From assembly GCF_014189455.1 (NCBI RefSeq), contig NZ_CP050296.1:4894001-4958000 (forward strand): 64,000 nucleotides of DNA. Direction: 5' to 3'. Below, piece by piece: positions 34,817-45,465 of the stretch (position 1 is its first letter; the number at the start of each line of letters is the position of its first letter). The position numbers were made by a program, and so were the translations under genes. The stretch comes from Mesorhizobium huakuii. GTDB lineage: Bacteria > Pseudomonadota > Alphaproteobacteria > Rhizobiales > Rhizobiaceae. Under the pieces are notes generated by a model. That model was given only the letters and a program-made list of their open reading frames with translations. It was not told the DNA's origin and ran no database searches.

Positions 34817-36229
34817 TCAAACCCGTGTGCCGCCGACCGTCATCTGGTTCATCCGGAGATGCGGCTGGCCGACGCCGACCGGTACGCCCTGTCCGGCCTT
34901 GCCGCACATGCCGATGCCATTGTCGAGTTTCATGTCGTTGCCGACCATCGAGACGCGGTGCATGGCATCCGGCCCGTTGCCGATCAGCATCGCCCCCTTG
35001 ATCGGCTGCGTCACCTTGCCGTTCTCGATCATGTAGGCCTCGGTGCAGCCGAACACGAATTTGCCCGACGTGATGTCGACCTGGCCGCCGCCGAAGGAGA
35101 CGGCGTAGATGCCGTTCTTGACCGAAGCGATGATCTCATCCGGCTCCATGTCGCCGGACGTCATATAGGTGTTGGTCATGCGCGGCATCGGCTGGTGCGC
35201 ATAGCCTTCGCGCCTTCCGTTGCCGGTGGCTTTCATGCCCATCAGCCGGGCGTTTTGCCGATCCTGCATGTAGCCGACCAGTTTGCCGTCCTCGATCAGC
35301 ACGTTGCGGGCCGAAGGCGTGCCTTCATCGTCGACGGTGAGCGAGCCGCGTCGCTCGGGGATGGTGCCGTCGTCGACGACGGTGACGCCCTTGGCGGCGA
35401 CCTGTTGGCCCAGCAGGCCGGCAAAGGCCGATGTCTTCTTGCGGTTGAAGTCGCCTTCGAGCCCGTGTCCGACGGCTTCGTGCAGCATGACCCCCGGCCA
35501 GCCGCTGGACAGCACGATGTCGAATGTGCCGGCCGGGGCGGGGATCGCCTCGAGATTGACCAGAGCTTGCCGCAGCGCTTCCTTGGCTGCGTGCTTCCAG
35601 CTGTCCTCGATCAGGAAGTCGCCGAACGCCTTGCGTCCGCCCATGCCGTAGGAGCCACTTTCCTGGCGGTCGCCGTCGCCGACCACGACCGAGACGTTGA
35701 TGCGCACCAGCGGCCTGATATCGCGCACCACCTGGCCGTCGGCGCGCACGATCTCGACATGCTGCCAGGACGCGGCGAGCGAGGCCGTCACCTGGCGCAC
35801 GCGCGGATCCTCGGCGCGCAGCCAGGCGTCGATTTCCTGCAGCAGCTTTGCCTTGGCCTCGAAGGAGGGCGAGGGGATCGGATTCTCGTCGCCGTAGAGA
35901 TGGCGGTTGGTGCGGGCAGGTGCAGCGGCAAGCGTACCGGAATAGCCGCCCTTGACGGTCGAGACGGCAGCCGCCGCGCGCAGCAGCGAGGCCTCGGACA
36001 GGTCGCTCGAATGGGCGTAGCCGCTGGCTTCACCGGCGACCGCGCGCAGGCCAAAGCCCTGGTCGGTGTTGAAATTGGCGGTCTTCAGCCGACCATTGTC
36101 GAACATCAGCGCTTCGCTCTCGCTGTATTCGAGAAACAGTTCCCCGTCATCGGCGCCGTTGATGGTGTCGGCGACGATCTGCTTGATACGATCGTCTGAA
36201 ATGTCGAATTGGCCGATCAGGCTGTTCAT
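34817..36229 (-). CDS. tldD: Metalloprotease TldD
   Basis: A 470-residue zinc protease of the TldD/PmbA family. The H-E-x3-H metal site is in MLHEAVGHGLEGDF, and the C-terminal Cys ligand region is in FVFGCTEAYMI. TldD pairs with TldE (PmbA) to degrade unfolded peptides and mature some ribosomal peptides; tldE is not in this window. The ATG at 36229 is chosen over an in-frame Met at 36295 because family homology starts with NSLIGQFDIS. Confidence 0.95.
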   Translation of the reverse strand: MNSLIGQFDISDDRIKQIVADTINGADDGELFLEYSESEALMFDNGRLKTANFNTDQGFGLRAVAGEASGYAHSSDLSEASLLRAAAAVSTVKGGYSGTLAAAPARTNRHLYGDENPIPSPSFEAKAKLLQEIDAWLRAEDPRVRQVTASLAASWQHVEIVRADGQVVRDIRPLVRINVSVVVGDGDRQESGSYGMGGRKAFGDFLIEDSWKHAAKEALRQALVNLEAIPAPAGTFDIVLSSGWPGVMLHEAVGHGLEGDFNRKKTSAFAGLLGQQVAAKGVTVVDDGTIPERRGSLTVDDEGTPSARNVLIEDGKLVGYMQDRQNARLMGMKATGNGRREGYAHQPMPRMTNTYMTSGDMEPDEIIASVKNGIYAVSFGGGQVDITSGKFVFGCTEAYMIENGKVTQPIKGAMLIGNGPDAMHRVSMVGNDMKLDNGIGMCGKAGQGVPVGVGQPHLRMNQMTVGGTRV

Positions 36230-36391
36230 GGCGCATCCGTTCGTGGGAAGAGAGCTCGTTTCCCCCGATGTAGGCGCGAAGCCGCGCCGAGACAATCAGC
36301 AATGAGGATCGGCGTCAGCGAATGGCAACGGCCGGCTGATGCGGCATTCAGGAATTCTGCGTCAGAACCCGGTTCTGCGCCAAGCTCGGGA

Positions 36392-36952
36392 TCAGGGGAG
36401 GGCGGCAAAGCCGTCGGCAAAACCCTTGAGGTCGACAGGGATGCCGATGCCTTCTTCAGGCGTCTGGAAGACGATGAACGTCGCCGACGTGCCGGTCTTC
36501 AGCGTGTCCAGCAGCGGCTTTTCGAGAATGACTTCGGCATAGCAGCCATCCTGGAAGCAGCGCACGAAATAGGCGCGGCCGATGTCCTTGCCGTCGACAT
36601 TGAGTCCGAGTCCGTTCGGCAAAAGCACGCCGAGCGGCGCCAGCACGCGCAGGATCTCGGCCTTGTTGTCGGCGGTGCGCAGCACGACGACCGACAGCCC
36701 CATCTCCGGACGATCCTCGGCGACGACATTCTGCATCATCACGCATTGTTCGGAGGTGGCACCCGCCGGCGTGTCGCAAATGATCGACCAGGCGCCATGC
36801 GTCGAGCGCACCGTGCCGCTCGGCTGGGCGGCATTGGCCTGACTGGCGACCAGCAGACCGGCCGCGGACAGGGCAATCACAAAAATGGCTTTCGCCAAGG
36901 TGATCGAACGTCCCAGTCTCGTATGCCTCAGTCTCGAAAGCCAAGAGTTCAT
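36392..36952 (-). CDS. Invasion-associated locus B (IalB) family protein
   Basis: A 186-residue exported protein. A hydrophobic signal segment (residues about 18–42, ending ANAA-Q) precedes the IalB-like domain, with Cys pairs in SIICDTPAG/SEQCVMMQ and RCFQDGCYAEV that may form disulfides. Bartonella IalB aids erythrocyte invasion; in free-living rhizobia the role is unknown. The ATG at 36952 has GGAG seven bases upstream. It diverges from coxB. Confidence 0.85.
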   Translation of the reverse strand: MNSWLSRLRHTRLGRSITLAKAIFVIALSAAGLLVASQANAAQPSGTVRSTHGAWSIICDTPAGATSEQCVMMQNVVAEDRPEMGLSVVVLRTADNKAEILRVLAPLGVLLPNGLGLNVDGKDIGRAYFVRCFQDGCYAEVILEKPLLDTLKTGTSATFIVFQTPEEGIGIPVDLKGFADGFAALP

Positions 36953-37328
36953 GACGGCTCCATTGCGAATCACGGCACTTTAAGCCGCGCCAATGCCAAG
37001 TAAAGGACGAGACCACGGCCGAACTGTCCCGAAACAGGCAATACCGCGCTTTTCCCTGCCAAATTCGCCTGAATTACGACGCTTCGCGAACCCCGCCGGC
37101 ATGAGGCAGGCAACCTTCCGGACATACGCGATTCGCCGCCACGGCCGCTGCCCCGGAAGAGCCGTGTCAGCTTGCGCGCAAAAATGCCGCACAGTTTCCT
37201 CCGCTCCTTTCTTGCGGAGGGAAAAAGAGTATGGTTTGAACCACCTTGAGACTGTCGGGATTCCCGTCCTGGCATTGTTCGTTATTCTCGTTGGCGCAGC
37301 CGCGAGGAACTGGGAGACGAAGAGGGCG
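36953..37328. other. Intergenic region between ialB-like and coxB genes
   Basis: 376 bp with no convincing gene. The strongest structure is a 7-bp stem CCTCCGC/GCGGAGG (37198–37204 and 37214–37220, 9-base loop), which may lie in the coxB leader. The coxB frame stays open upstream of its ATG through this region, but its residues there do not resemble CoxB. Promoters for both divergent genes should lie here; I could not place them. Confidence 0.5.
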
Positions 37329-38213
37329 ATGAGAAATTTCCTAGCAGACGCCAAGTTTCTAGCCAGTGCTGGGGCTGCCACCGCGTTTTTCGCCGGCACG
37401 TCCGCCCATGCCGATCAGCCCGTGGCTTGGGAGACGACTTTCCAGGCGCCGGCGACCGACATGATGCGGCAGATCGAGTGGTTCGGAAACTACACGATGT
37501 GGTTCATCGTTCCGATCACCATTCTGGTGCTCCTCCTCCTCGCCTACTGCATCGTCAAATTCCGCGCGAGCGCGAACCCGGTTCCCTCCAAGACCAGCCA
37601 CAACACGCTGATCGAGGTGATCTGGACTGTCGGCCCGGTCGTGATCCTGCTCTGCCTCGCCATTCCCTCGTTCCAGCTCCTGACCGCGCAGTACACCCCG
37701 CCGGAAGAAGCCAAGCTCACTGTCAAGGCGACCGGCAACCAGTGGAACTGGGACTACGAATACCAGACCGACAACACGCTCGCCTTCAATTCGGCCATCC
37801 TCCAGGACGGCGATCGCGCCAAGGCCGGCAAGGAGGATCGCAAGGTCTACCCGCGTCTGCTCGCCGTCGACAATGAGTTGGTGGTGCCGGTCAACACGAT
37901 GACGCGCGTGCTCGTCACCGCGACCGACGTGATCCACTCCTTCGCTATGCCGTCCTTCGGCATCAAGATCGACGCCATTCCGGGACGTACCAACGAGACC
38001 TGGTTCAAGGCGGAGAAGGAAGGTCTTTATTATGGTCAGTGCTCGCAGCTCTGCGGTAAGGACCACGCTTTCATGCCGATCGCCATCCGTGTCGTCTCCG
38101 ACGCGCAGTTCAAGACCTGGCTGGCTGCGGCCAAGACCGACCTGCCCGGCGCCAACAAGACGCTGATGGCCGAGGTCGATGGCCAGAACAAGGTAGCGGC
38201 CGCCGGCAATTGA
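37329..38213 (+). CDS. coxB: Cytochrome c oxidase subunit II
   Basis: A 294-residue inner-membrane subunit that takes electrons from cytochrome c through its CuA centre. A signal-like start (ATAFFAGTSAHA-D) and two membrane helices (near 52–78 and 95–115) precede the periplasmic cupredoxin domain. The CuA ligands are in YGQCSQLCGKDHAFMPI and the upstream His in DVIHSFAMP. The ATG at 37329 is chosen because GAGG precedes it and the signal peptide starts there. It is the first gene of the aa3 oxidase locus. Confidence 0.96.
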   Translation: MRNFLADAKFLASAGAATAFFAGTSAHADQPVAWETTFQAPATDMMRQIEWFGNYTMWFIVPITILVLLLLAYCIVKFRASANPVPSKTSHNTLIEVIWTVGPVVILLCLAIPSFQLLTAQYTPPEEAKLTVKATGNQWNWDYEYQTDNTLAFNSAILQDGDRAKAGKEDRKVYPRLLAVDNELVVPVNTMTRVLVTATDVIHSFAMPSFGIKIDAIPGRTNETWFKAEKEGLYYGQCSQLCGKDHAFMPIAIRVVSDAQFKTWLAAAKTDLPGANKTLMAEVDGQNKVAAAGN

Positions 38214-38236
38214 TGCCGCGGGTTAGCAAGATTTAG

Positions 38237-39904
<1,668 letters not shown>

Positions 39905-39925
39905 GCGGCTTCCCGCCCGAATACG

Positions 39926-39950
39926 AAACCGCCGGCCCGCCGGCGGTTTT
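39926..39950 (+). terminator. Strong stem-loop between coxA and ctaB
   Basis: A perfect 11-bp stem, AAACCGCCGGC/GCCGGCGGTTT, with loop CC and ending TTTT. It looks like an intrinsic terminator inside the oxidase operon, so ctaB and later genes may be read at a lower level or from their own promoter. Confidence 0.75.
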
Positions 39951-39978
39951 GGCCAACGGAATGATGGACTGAGTACGC

Positions 39979-40923
39979 ATGGCCCTAGTCGACGAAACCA
40001 GCATTGACGAAGCGGGCTTCCGCATGTCGGAAGCGACGGCGGGCGATTTCTTCGCCCTGCTGAAGCCGCGCGTCATGTCGCTGGTGGTGTTCACCGCCTT
40101 TGTCGGGCTGGTCGCCGCCCCGCTGACCATCAACCCGCTGCTGGCTGTGATCGCCATATTGTCCATTGCCATCGGCGCCGGCGCCTCGGGTGCGCTCAAC
40201 ATGTGGTACGACGCCGACATCGACGCGGTGATGACCAGGACGGCCAGCCGTCCGGTGCCGTCCGGTCGCATCCAGCCGCACGAGGCGCTCAGCTTCGGCC
40301 TGGTGCTCTCGGTGCTGTCGGTGATGACGCTCGGCGTGCTGGTCAACTGGCTGTCGGCGACGCTGCTGGCCTTCACCATCTTCTTCTATGCCGTCGTCTA
40401 CACGATGTGGCTGAAGCGCTGGACGCCGCAGAACATCGTCATCGGTGGCGCTGCCGGTGCGATCCCGCCGGTCATCGGCTGGGCCGCGGTGACCGGGTCG
40501 GTCAGCCTCGAAAGCATCGTCCTGTTCCTGATCATCTTCCTATGGACGCCGCCGCATTTCTGGGCACTGGCACTGTTCAAGTCCGAGGACTATGAGCGCG
40601 CCGGCATCCCGATGATGCCCAATGTCGCCGGCCATGCGTCGACGCGCCGTCAGATCTTCGCCTATGCGCTGGCGCTGGCCCCGGTCGGCGTGCTGCCGTG
40701 GCTGCTCGGTTACACCACGCCTTTCTATGGCGTGGCCGCCGTGCTGCTGGGCGTTGGCTTTGTCTGGTATGCGTGGAAAGTGCTCGGCATGGCCGACGAT
40801 GACCGCGTCATGAAGCCGGCCAAGGCGCTGTTTGCCTATTCGCTGCTTTATCTCTTCGCCATCTTCGCTGCCTACCTGGCCGACAGCGTTGTCGAACGCG
40901 CGCTTGCCATGGGTGGGGCATGA
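39979..40923 (+). CDS. ctaB: Protohaem IX farnesyltransferase (haem O synthase)
   Basis: A 314-residue UbiA-family membrane enzyme that adds a farnesyl group to haem B to form haem O, needed for the aa3 oxidase. The two Asp-rich sites are [20 protein letters not shown] and [15 protein letters not shown]. About nine hydrophobic segments are visible. Its stop overlaps the start of the small membrane gene at 40920. Confidence 0.97.
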   Translation: MALVDETSIDEAGFRMSEATAGDFFALLKPRVMSLVVFTAFVGLVAAPLTINPLLAVIAILSIAIGAGASGALNMWYDADIDAVMTRTASRPVPSGRIQPHEALSFGLVLSVLSVMTLGVLVNWLSATLLAFTIFFYAVVYTMWLKRWTPQNIVIGGAAGAIPPVIGWAAVTGSVSLESIVLFLIIFLWTPPHFWALALFKSEDYERAGIPMMPNVAGHASTRRQIFAYALALAPVGVLPWLLGYTTPFYGVAAVLLGVGFVWYAWKVLGMADDDRVMKPAKALFAYSLLYLFAIFAAYLADSVVERALAMGGA

Positions 40924-41084
40924 TCATGGTCGAGGAAAAGCTTGAAACGGTCACGCTGACCGATCGCCAGAAGAAGGCCCAGCGCAGCCGTTCGGTTGCC
41001 ATCGGCGTGGCGCTGGCGGTGCTGGTCGTCATTTTCTACATCGCCACGATCATCAAGTTCGGCCACAATCTAGGCACGATGTGA
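40920..41084 (+). CDS. Small single-pass membrane protein in cox locus
   Basis: A 54-residue protein with a charged N-terminus ([20 protein letters not shown]), one membrane helix ([21 protein letters not shown]) and a short tail. It starts within the ctaB stop (ATGA) and its own TGA overlaps the ctaG ATG, so it is translationally coupled on both sides. Position and shape match the small CoxF-like proteins found between ctaB and ctaG in rhizobia. An assembly or subunit role is inferred. Confidence 0.88.
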   Translation: MIMVEEKLETVTLTDRQKKAQRSRSVAIGVALAVLVVIFYIATIIKFGHNLGTM

Positions 41085-41845
41085 TGAGCGTCGAGATCTC
41101 CAAGAAGCCAGCCGGCAAGAACAGCAACGCGATCGTCGCGGCGGTCTGCCTCGCCTTCTTTACCGGCATGATCGGCATGGCCTATGCCGCCGTGCCGCTC
41201 TACAAGATGTTCTGCCAAGCAACCGGCTATGGCGGCAAGACGCAACGCGTCGAGAAGCAGTATGCCGGCCGCGTGCTTGACCGCGAGATCACCGTGCGCT
41301 TCGACGCCAATATTGCCGGCGTGCCGTGGGAATTCCAGCCGGTCCAGCGCTCGATGACCATGAAGATCGGCGAGACCGTGCAGGCGCATTATCAGGCGAC
41401 CAACAAGTTCGATCGCCCCGTCACCGGCCGCGCCACCTTCAACGTGCAGCCGGAACTGGCGGGTCCGTATTTCAACAAGGTCGAGTGCTTCTGCTTCACC
41501 GATACGTCGCTGAAGCCCGGCGAGACGCTGGACATGCCGGTCCTGTTCTATGTGGACCCCGATATCGTCAATGTGCCGGAACTGAAGGACGTGAAGACGA
41601 TCACCTTGTCCTACACGATGTTCCCGGTCGAGAAGACCAAGCCGGTCGCCTCCTCGGAGCCGGTCCAGGGCAACAGCAAGACAATTTCCAATACCGAAGC
41701 AAATCTCGGGGGGTTGATATGGCAGACGCGCACGCAAAACCACAGCATGACTATCATCTCGTCGACCCAAGCCCGTGGCCTTTCCTGGGGTCGGTGGGGG
41801 CGCTCGTCACCGCCTTTGGCGGTGTCTGCCTCATGGAGTACCTGA
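41084..41845 (+). CDS. ctaG: Cytochrome c oxidase assembly protein CtaG/Cox11
   Basis: A copper chaperone that delivers Cu to CuB of subunit I. It has one N-terminal membrane helix (IVAAVCLAFFTGMIGMAYAAV) and a periplasmic domain with the copper motif CFCFTDTSLKPGETLDMPVLF. Family proteins are about 200 residues, whereas this frame gives 253 and overlaps coxC by 127 bp. The run of six G at 41708–41713 is suspect: with five, the protein would end …NTEANLGG and TGA would sit directly before the coxC ATG. The start ATG overlaps the preceding stop. Confidence 0.92.
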   Translation: MSVEISKKPAGKNSNAIVAAVCLAFFTGMIGMAYAAVPLYKMFCQATGYGGKTQRVEKQYAGRVLDREITVRFDANIAGVPWEFQPVQRSMTMKIGETVQAHYQATNKFDRPVTGRATFNVQPELAGPYFNKVECFCFTDTSLKPGETLDMPVLFYVDPDIVNVPELKDVKTITLSYTMFPVEKTKPVASSEPVQGNSKTISNTEANLGGLIWQTRTQNHSMTIISSTQARGLSWGRWGRSSPPLAVSASWST

Positions 41846-42600
41846 AGGGTGGTTCCTTCCCGATCTTCGGCTTCAACATTGCCAATCCGTGGCTGTTCTT
41901 CATCGGCATCGTGATCGTCCTCTACACCATGTTCGCCTGGTGGTCGGACACGATCAAGGAAGCGCATGAGGGCCATCATACGCGGGTCGTGTCGCTGCAT
42001 CTGCGCTACGGCATGATCATGTTCATCGCCTCGGAGGTGATGTTCTTCGTCGCTTGGTTCTGGGCTTATTTCGACGCCAGCCTTTTTGCCGGTGAGGTCC
42101 AGAACTACGCGCGCCACACCTTTACCGGTGGTGTCTGGCCGCCGAAGGGCATGGAGGTTCTCGATCCCTTCCACCTGCCGCTCTACAACACCATCATCCT
42201 GCTCTTGTCAGGCACCACGGTCACCTGGGCGCACCATTCGCTCATCCATGGCGACCGCAAGGGCCTGGTCAACGGCCTGGTGCTGACCGTCGGCCTCGGC
42301 ATGCTGTTCACCATGGTGCAGGCCTACGAGTACATCCACGCTCCGTTCGGCTTCAAGGATTCCATCTACGGCGCCACCTTCTTCATGGCGACCGGCTTCC
42401 ACGGCTTCCATGTCATCATCGGCACCATCTTCCTGCTGGTCTGCCTAGTCAGGGCGATGAAGGGCGATTTCACCCCCAAGCAGCATTTCGGCTTCGAGGC
42501 GGCCGCCTGGTACTGGCACTTCGTTGACGTGGTCTGGCTGTTCCTGTTCTCGGCGATCTATGTTTGGGGATCTGCCGGCGCGGTGATCGAAGGTCACTGA
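41719..42600 (+). CDS. coxC: Cytochrome c oxidase subunit III
   Basis: A 293-residue, seven-helix oxidase subunit. Conserved stretches include HHTRVVSLHLRYGMIMFIASEVMFF, the Glu-containing WAYFDASLF region, TWAHHSLIHGDR and WYWHFVDVVWLFLF at the C-terminus. It stabilises subunit I and the proton entry path. Its ATG follows the expected ctaG stop directly. A perfect hairpin terminator follows 32 bp later. Confidence 0.97.
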   Translation: MADAHAKPQHDYHLVDPSPWPFLGSVGALVTAFGGVCLMEYLKGGSFPIFGFNIANPWLFFIGIVIVLYTMFAWWSDTIKEAHEGHHTRVVSLHLRYGMIMFIASEVMFFVAWFWAYFDASLFAGEVQNYARHTFTGGVWPPKGMEVLDPFHLPLYNTIILLLSGTTVTWAHHSLIHGDRKGLVNGLVLTVGLGMLFTMVQAYEYIHAPFGFKDSIYGATFFMATGFHGFHVIIGTIFLLVCLVRAMKGDFTPKQHFGFEAAAWYWHFVDVVWLFLFSAIYVWGSAGAVIEGH

Positions 42601-42632
42601 TCCAGTCTTTGGGGACTTTGATTTCAAGGAGG

Positions 42633-42667
42633 GGCGGCCGCGGCGACGCGGCCGCCTTCTTGTTTTC
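42633..42667 (+). terminator. Intrinsic terminator after coxC
   Basis: A perfect 10-bp stem GGCGGCCGCG/CGCGGCCGCC with GCGA loop (42633–42656), followed by TTCTTGTTTTC. It ends the main oxidase block. Confidence 0.85.
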
Positions 42668-42673
42668 GGCGCA

Positions 42674-43186
42674 ATGATCGCCGATCGATTGCCGATGCGG
42701 CTGACAATTCCCTGGGCGATTTGCGCATTCATCTTCCTGGCATTCCCGGCGCTTGCGGCTGAGAAGGCCGATCTGGTGCGTGTCCACAAGGCGGGACGGC
42801 GGCTGGAACTGATCGGCGACGGCAAGGTGCTGCGCAGCTACAGCATTGCGCTCGGCGGCGATCCCGTCGGCCACAAGCACCAGGAGGGTGATCAGCGCAC
42901 GCCCGAGGGGCGCTACATGCTCGACTGGCGCAACCCCGACAGCATCGCGCACAGATCGATCCACATCTCCTATCCCAATGCCGACGATCTGGCGGCGGCG
43001 AAGGCGCGCAATGTCGATGCCGGCGGCATGATCATGATCCATGGCCAGCCGAATGGTTTCGGCTGGTGGGGCTGGCTGCTTCAATTGGTCGACTGGACCG
43101 ACGGCTGCATTGCCGTTACGGACTCCGACATGGACGAAATCTGGGCAATGGTGGCCGATGGGACACCGATCGAGATCGAGCAATAG
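42674..43186 (+). CDS. L,D-transpeptidase (YkuD) family protein
   Basis: A 170-residue exported enzyme. A signal peptide (IPWAICAFIFLAFPALA) precedes a YkuD domain with the His in MIMIHGQPNG and the catalytic Cys in DWTDGCIAVT. These enzymes make 3-3 peptidoglycan cross-links or attach lipoproteins. It sits between coxC and DUF983 but behind a terminator, so it may be independent of the oxidase. An in-frame Met at 42695 is an alternative start. Confidence 0.88.
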   Translation: MIADRLPMRLTIPWAICAFIFLAFPALAAEKADLVRVHKAGRRLELIGDGKVLRSYSIALGGDPVGHKHQEGDQRTPEGRYMLDWRNPDSIAHRSIHISYPNADDLAAAKARNVDAGGMIMIHGQPNGFGWWGWLLQLVDWTDGCIAVTDSDMDEIWAMVADGTPIEIEQ

Positions 43187-43207
43187 CGATGAGTGAAGGC
43201 CCTATCC

Positions 43208-43594
43208 ATGACTGAAGATAAGGCGATCTGGCCGCCGATCGATCCGATATCGGCCGGCCTGCATGGCCGTTGCCCGCGCTGCGGCGAGGGGCGGCTGTTT
43301 TCCGGCTTCCTCACCGTCGGCAAACGCTGCGTCAATTGCGGCCTCGACTATTCCTTCGCCGATGCTGGCGACGGGCCAGCGGTCTTCGTCATCCTGATCA
43401 TCGGCTTCATCATCGTCGGTCTGGCGCTCTGGGTCGAAGTGACACTGAGCCCGCCGCTGTGGCTGCATCTGCTGATCTGGATCCCCTTGGCCCTGGTGCT
43501 GTGCCTGACGGCGCTGCGGCTGATCAAGGGCGTGCTGCTCACCCTGCAATATGCCAACAAGGCGGCCGAAGGCAGGCTGGACCGCGGCGAATGA
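43208..43594 (+). CDS. DUF983 family membrane protein
   Basis: A 128-residue protein. The N-terminal zinc-ribbon Cys pairs (CPRCGEG and CVNCGLDY) are followed by two membrane helices (about 58–80 and 84–108). DUF983 genes sit in cox loci across alphaproteobacteria, which suggests a role in oxidase assembly, not proven. The ATG at 43208 follows GAAGG; an in-frame GTG lies at 43193. It overlaps SURF1 by 4 bp. Confidence 0.88.
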   Translation: MTEDKAIWPPIDPISAGLHGRCPRCGEGRLFSGFLTVGKRCVNCGLDYSFADAGDGPAVFVILIIGFIIVGLALWVEVTLSPPLWLHLLIWIPLALVLCLTALRLIKGVLLTLQYANKAAEGRLDRGE

Positions 43595-44346
43595 GCGAGG
43601 CGTCCATCAAAGAAAGCGGCCGTTCGCGGCCACGATCGGCATTGCTGCTCGGCCTTGGCCTGGTGCTGCTGTTGATCCTGCTGGCGCTCGGCACCTGGCA
43701 GGTCCAGCGCCTGCACTGGAAGGAAGGTCTCCTGCAGACCATCGACCAGCGCACCCACTCGGCACCACGGCCGCTGGCCGAGGTCGAGAAGCAATTCGCC
43801 GCGACCGACGACGTCGACTACACGCCGGTCACGGTCTCCGGCACGTTCCTGCATTCGGGCGAGCGGCATTTTTATGCGACCTGGGAGGGTGACGCCGGCT
43901 TCAACGTCTACACGCCGCTCTCCCTTGATGACGGCCGCTTCGTCCTGATCAATCGCGGCTTCATCCCCTATGATCTGAAAGACCCGGCCAAGCGTGCCAA
44001 GGGGCAGGTCTCCGGCAAGGTGACAATCACCGGGCTTGCCCGTAATCCGCTGCCGGCAAAACCGTCGATGATGCTTCCCGACAATGATGTGGCGAAGAAC
44101 ATCTTCTACTGGAAGGACCGCGACGTGATGGCGGCGAGCGCCGGCCTGCCGGCCGGTTTCACGCTGGTGCCGATCTTCATCGATGCCGACAAGACGCCCA
44201 ATCCCGGCGGTTTGCCGATCGGCGGCGTCACCATCATCGACCTGCCGAACAGCCACCTGCAATATGCTGTCACCTGGTATGGGCTTGCCGCGGCACTCGC
44301 CGCTGTGCTCATCCTGCGGCTTCGCCGCCCCGCGAAAGAGGAATGA
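43591..44346 (+). CDS. SURF1 family oxidase assembly protein
   Basis: A 251-residue protein with two membrane helices at the ends (about 17–37 and 222–242) flanking a periplasmic domain. SURF1 signatures are LGTWQVQRLHWKEGLL, VNRGFIPYDL-like LINRGFIPYDL, and HLQYAVTWYGLAAAL. It helps place haem a in subunit I. It starts within the DUF983 stop codon (ATGA). Confidence 0.94.
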   Translation: MSEASIKESGRSRPRSALLLGLGLVLLLILLALGTWQVQRLHWKEGLLQTIDQRTHSAPRPLAEVEKQFAATDDVDYTPVTVSGTFLHSGERHFYATWEGDAGFNVYTPLSLDDGRFVLINRGFIPYDLKDPAKRAKGQVSGKVTITGLARNPLPAKPSMMLPDNDVAKNIFYWKDRDVMAASAGLPAGFTLVPIFIDADKTPNPGGLPIGGVTIIDLPNSHLQYAVTWYGLAAALAAVLILRLRRPAKEE

Positions 44347-44449
44347 ACGCAAGGAGCGCCCCTTTCTACCGATGCCCTTGACAGGGCCCGCTCTTGACAG
44401 AACAGGGGTAGGCACCTCATTTCGGCGCTGACGAACCGGCCAGGATTCA

Positions 44450-45460
44450 ATGCTTCAGACAATCGCCAAGCCTCCTCTGACGATCCGGCTCTGCCAGCCG
44501 CGCGGTTTCTGCGCGGGCGTCGACCGTGCTATCCAGATCGTCGTGCTGGCGCTGAAGAAATACGGCAAGCCGGTCTATGTCCGCCACGAGATCGTGCACA
44601 ACCGCTACGTTGTCGAGGGACTGCAAAGCCTGGGCGCGGTCTTCATCGAGGAACTCTCCGAAATCCCGGCCGAACACCGGCAGTCGCCGGTCGTCTTTTC
44701 GGCGCACGGCGTGCCGAAATCGGTGCCGGCGGATGCGCAGGCGCGCAACCTGTTCTATCTCGACGCCACCTGTCCGCTGGTCTCGAAGGTCCACAAGCAG
44801 GCGATGCGCCATCAGCGGCTTGGCCGCCATGTGCTGTTGATCGGTCATGCCGGACACCCCGAGGTGATCGGCACGATGGGACAATTGCCGGAGGGCGCGG
44901 TCACGCTGATCGAGACCGAGGCCGATGCCGCCAGGCTGGTGCCCGCCGATCCGAAGGCGCTCGGCTTCGTCACCCAGACCACGCTGTCGGTCGAGGACAC
45001 CGCCGGCATCATCCGTGCGCTGCAGGACCGCTTTCCCGACCTGAAGGCGCCGGCGGCGGAATCGATATGCTACGCCACCACCAACCGCCAGGAGGCGGTC
45101 AAGGATACCGCCCCCGGCGCTGATCTCTATCTGATCGTCGGCGCCCCCAATTCCTCCAATTCGCGCCGCCTTGTCGAAGTGGCGGAGCGTGCCGGCGCCA
45201 CCATGTCGCTTCTCGTGCAGCGCGCCGCCGAGATTCCGTGGAATGACATCGGCAACATTTCGACGCTCGGCCTGTCGGCCGGGGCATCGGCGCCGGAGAT
45301 CATCGTCGACGAGATCATCGACGCGTTCCGCCAGCGCTTCGATGTCACCATCGACCTGGCCATCACGGCCACCGAAACAGAGGATTTTCCGGTCATGCGG
45401 GTACTGCGCGATGTCGAACTGACGCCGGCCGACATGGCCTTCGTCAATGGGGCCGCGTAA
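44450..45460 (+). CDS. ispH: 4-Hydroxy-3-methylbut-2-enyl diphosphate reductase
   Basis: A 336-residue iron–sulfur enzyme that makes IPP and DMAPP in the last MEP step. The three cluster Cys are in [23 protein letters not shown] and [14 protein letters not shown]. The HGVPK and final [15 protein letters not shown] motifs fit. It lies 103 bp after SURF1 and 5 bp before thrB, so it leads an ispH–thrB–rnhA operon common in rhizobia. Confidence 0.97.
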   Translation: MLQTIAKPPLTIRLCQPRGFCAGVDRAIQIVVLALKKYGKPVYVRHEIVHNRYVVEGLQSLGAVFIEELSEIPAEHRQSPVVFSAHGVPKSVPADAQARNLFYLDATCPLVSKVHKQAMRHQRLGRHVLLIGHAGHPEVIGTMGQLPEGAVTLIETEADAARLVPADPKALGFVTQTTLSVEDTAGIIRALQDRFPDLKAPAAESICYATTNRQEAVKDTAPGADLYLIVGAPNSSNSRRLVEVAERAGATMSLLVQRAAEIPWNDIGNISTLGLSAGASAPEIIVDEIIDAFRQRFDVTIDLAITATETEDFPVMRVLRDVELTPADMAFVNGAA

Positions 45461-45465
45461 GGCAG

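Noticed and set aside
36993..37328. Upstream extension of CoxB to an earlier in-frame Met
   Set aside because: The upstream residues are not CoxB-like, and the ATG at 37329 begins a signal peptide with a ribosome site.
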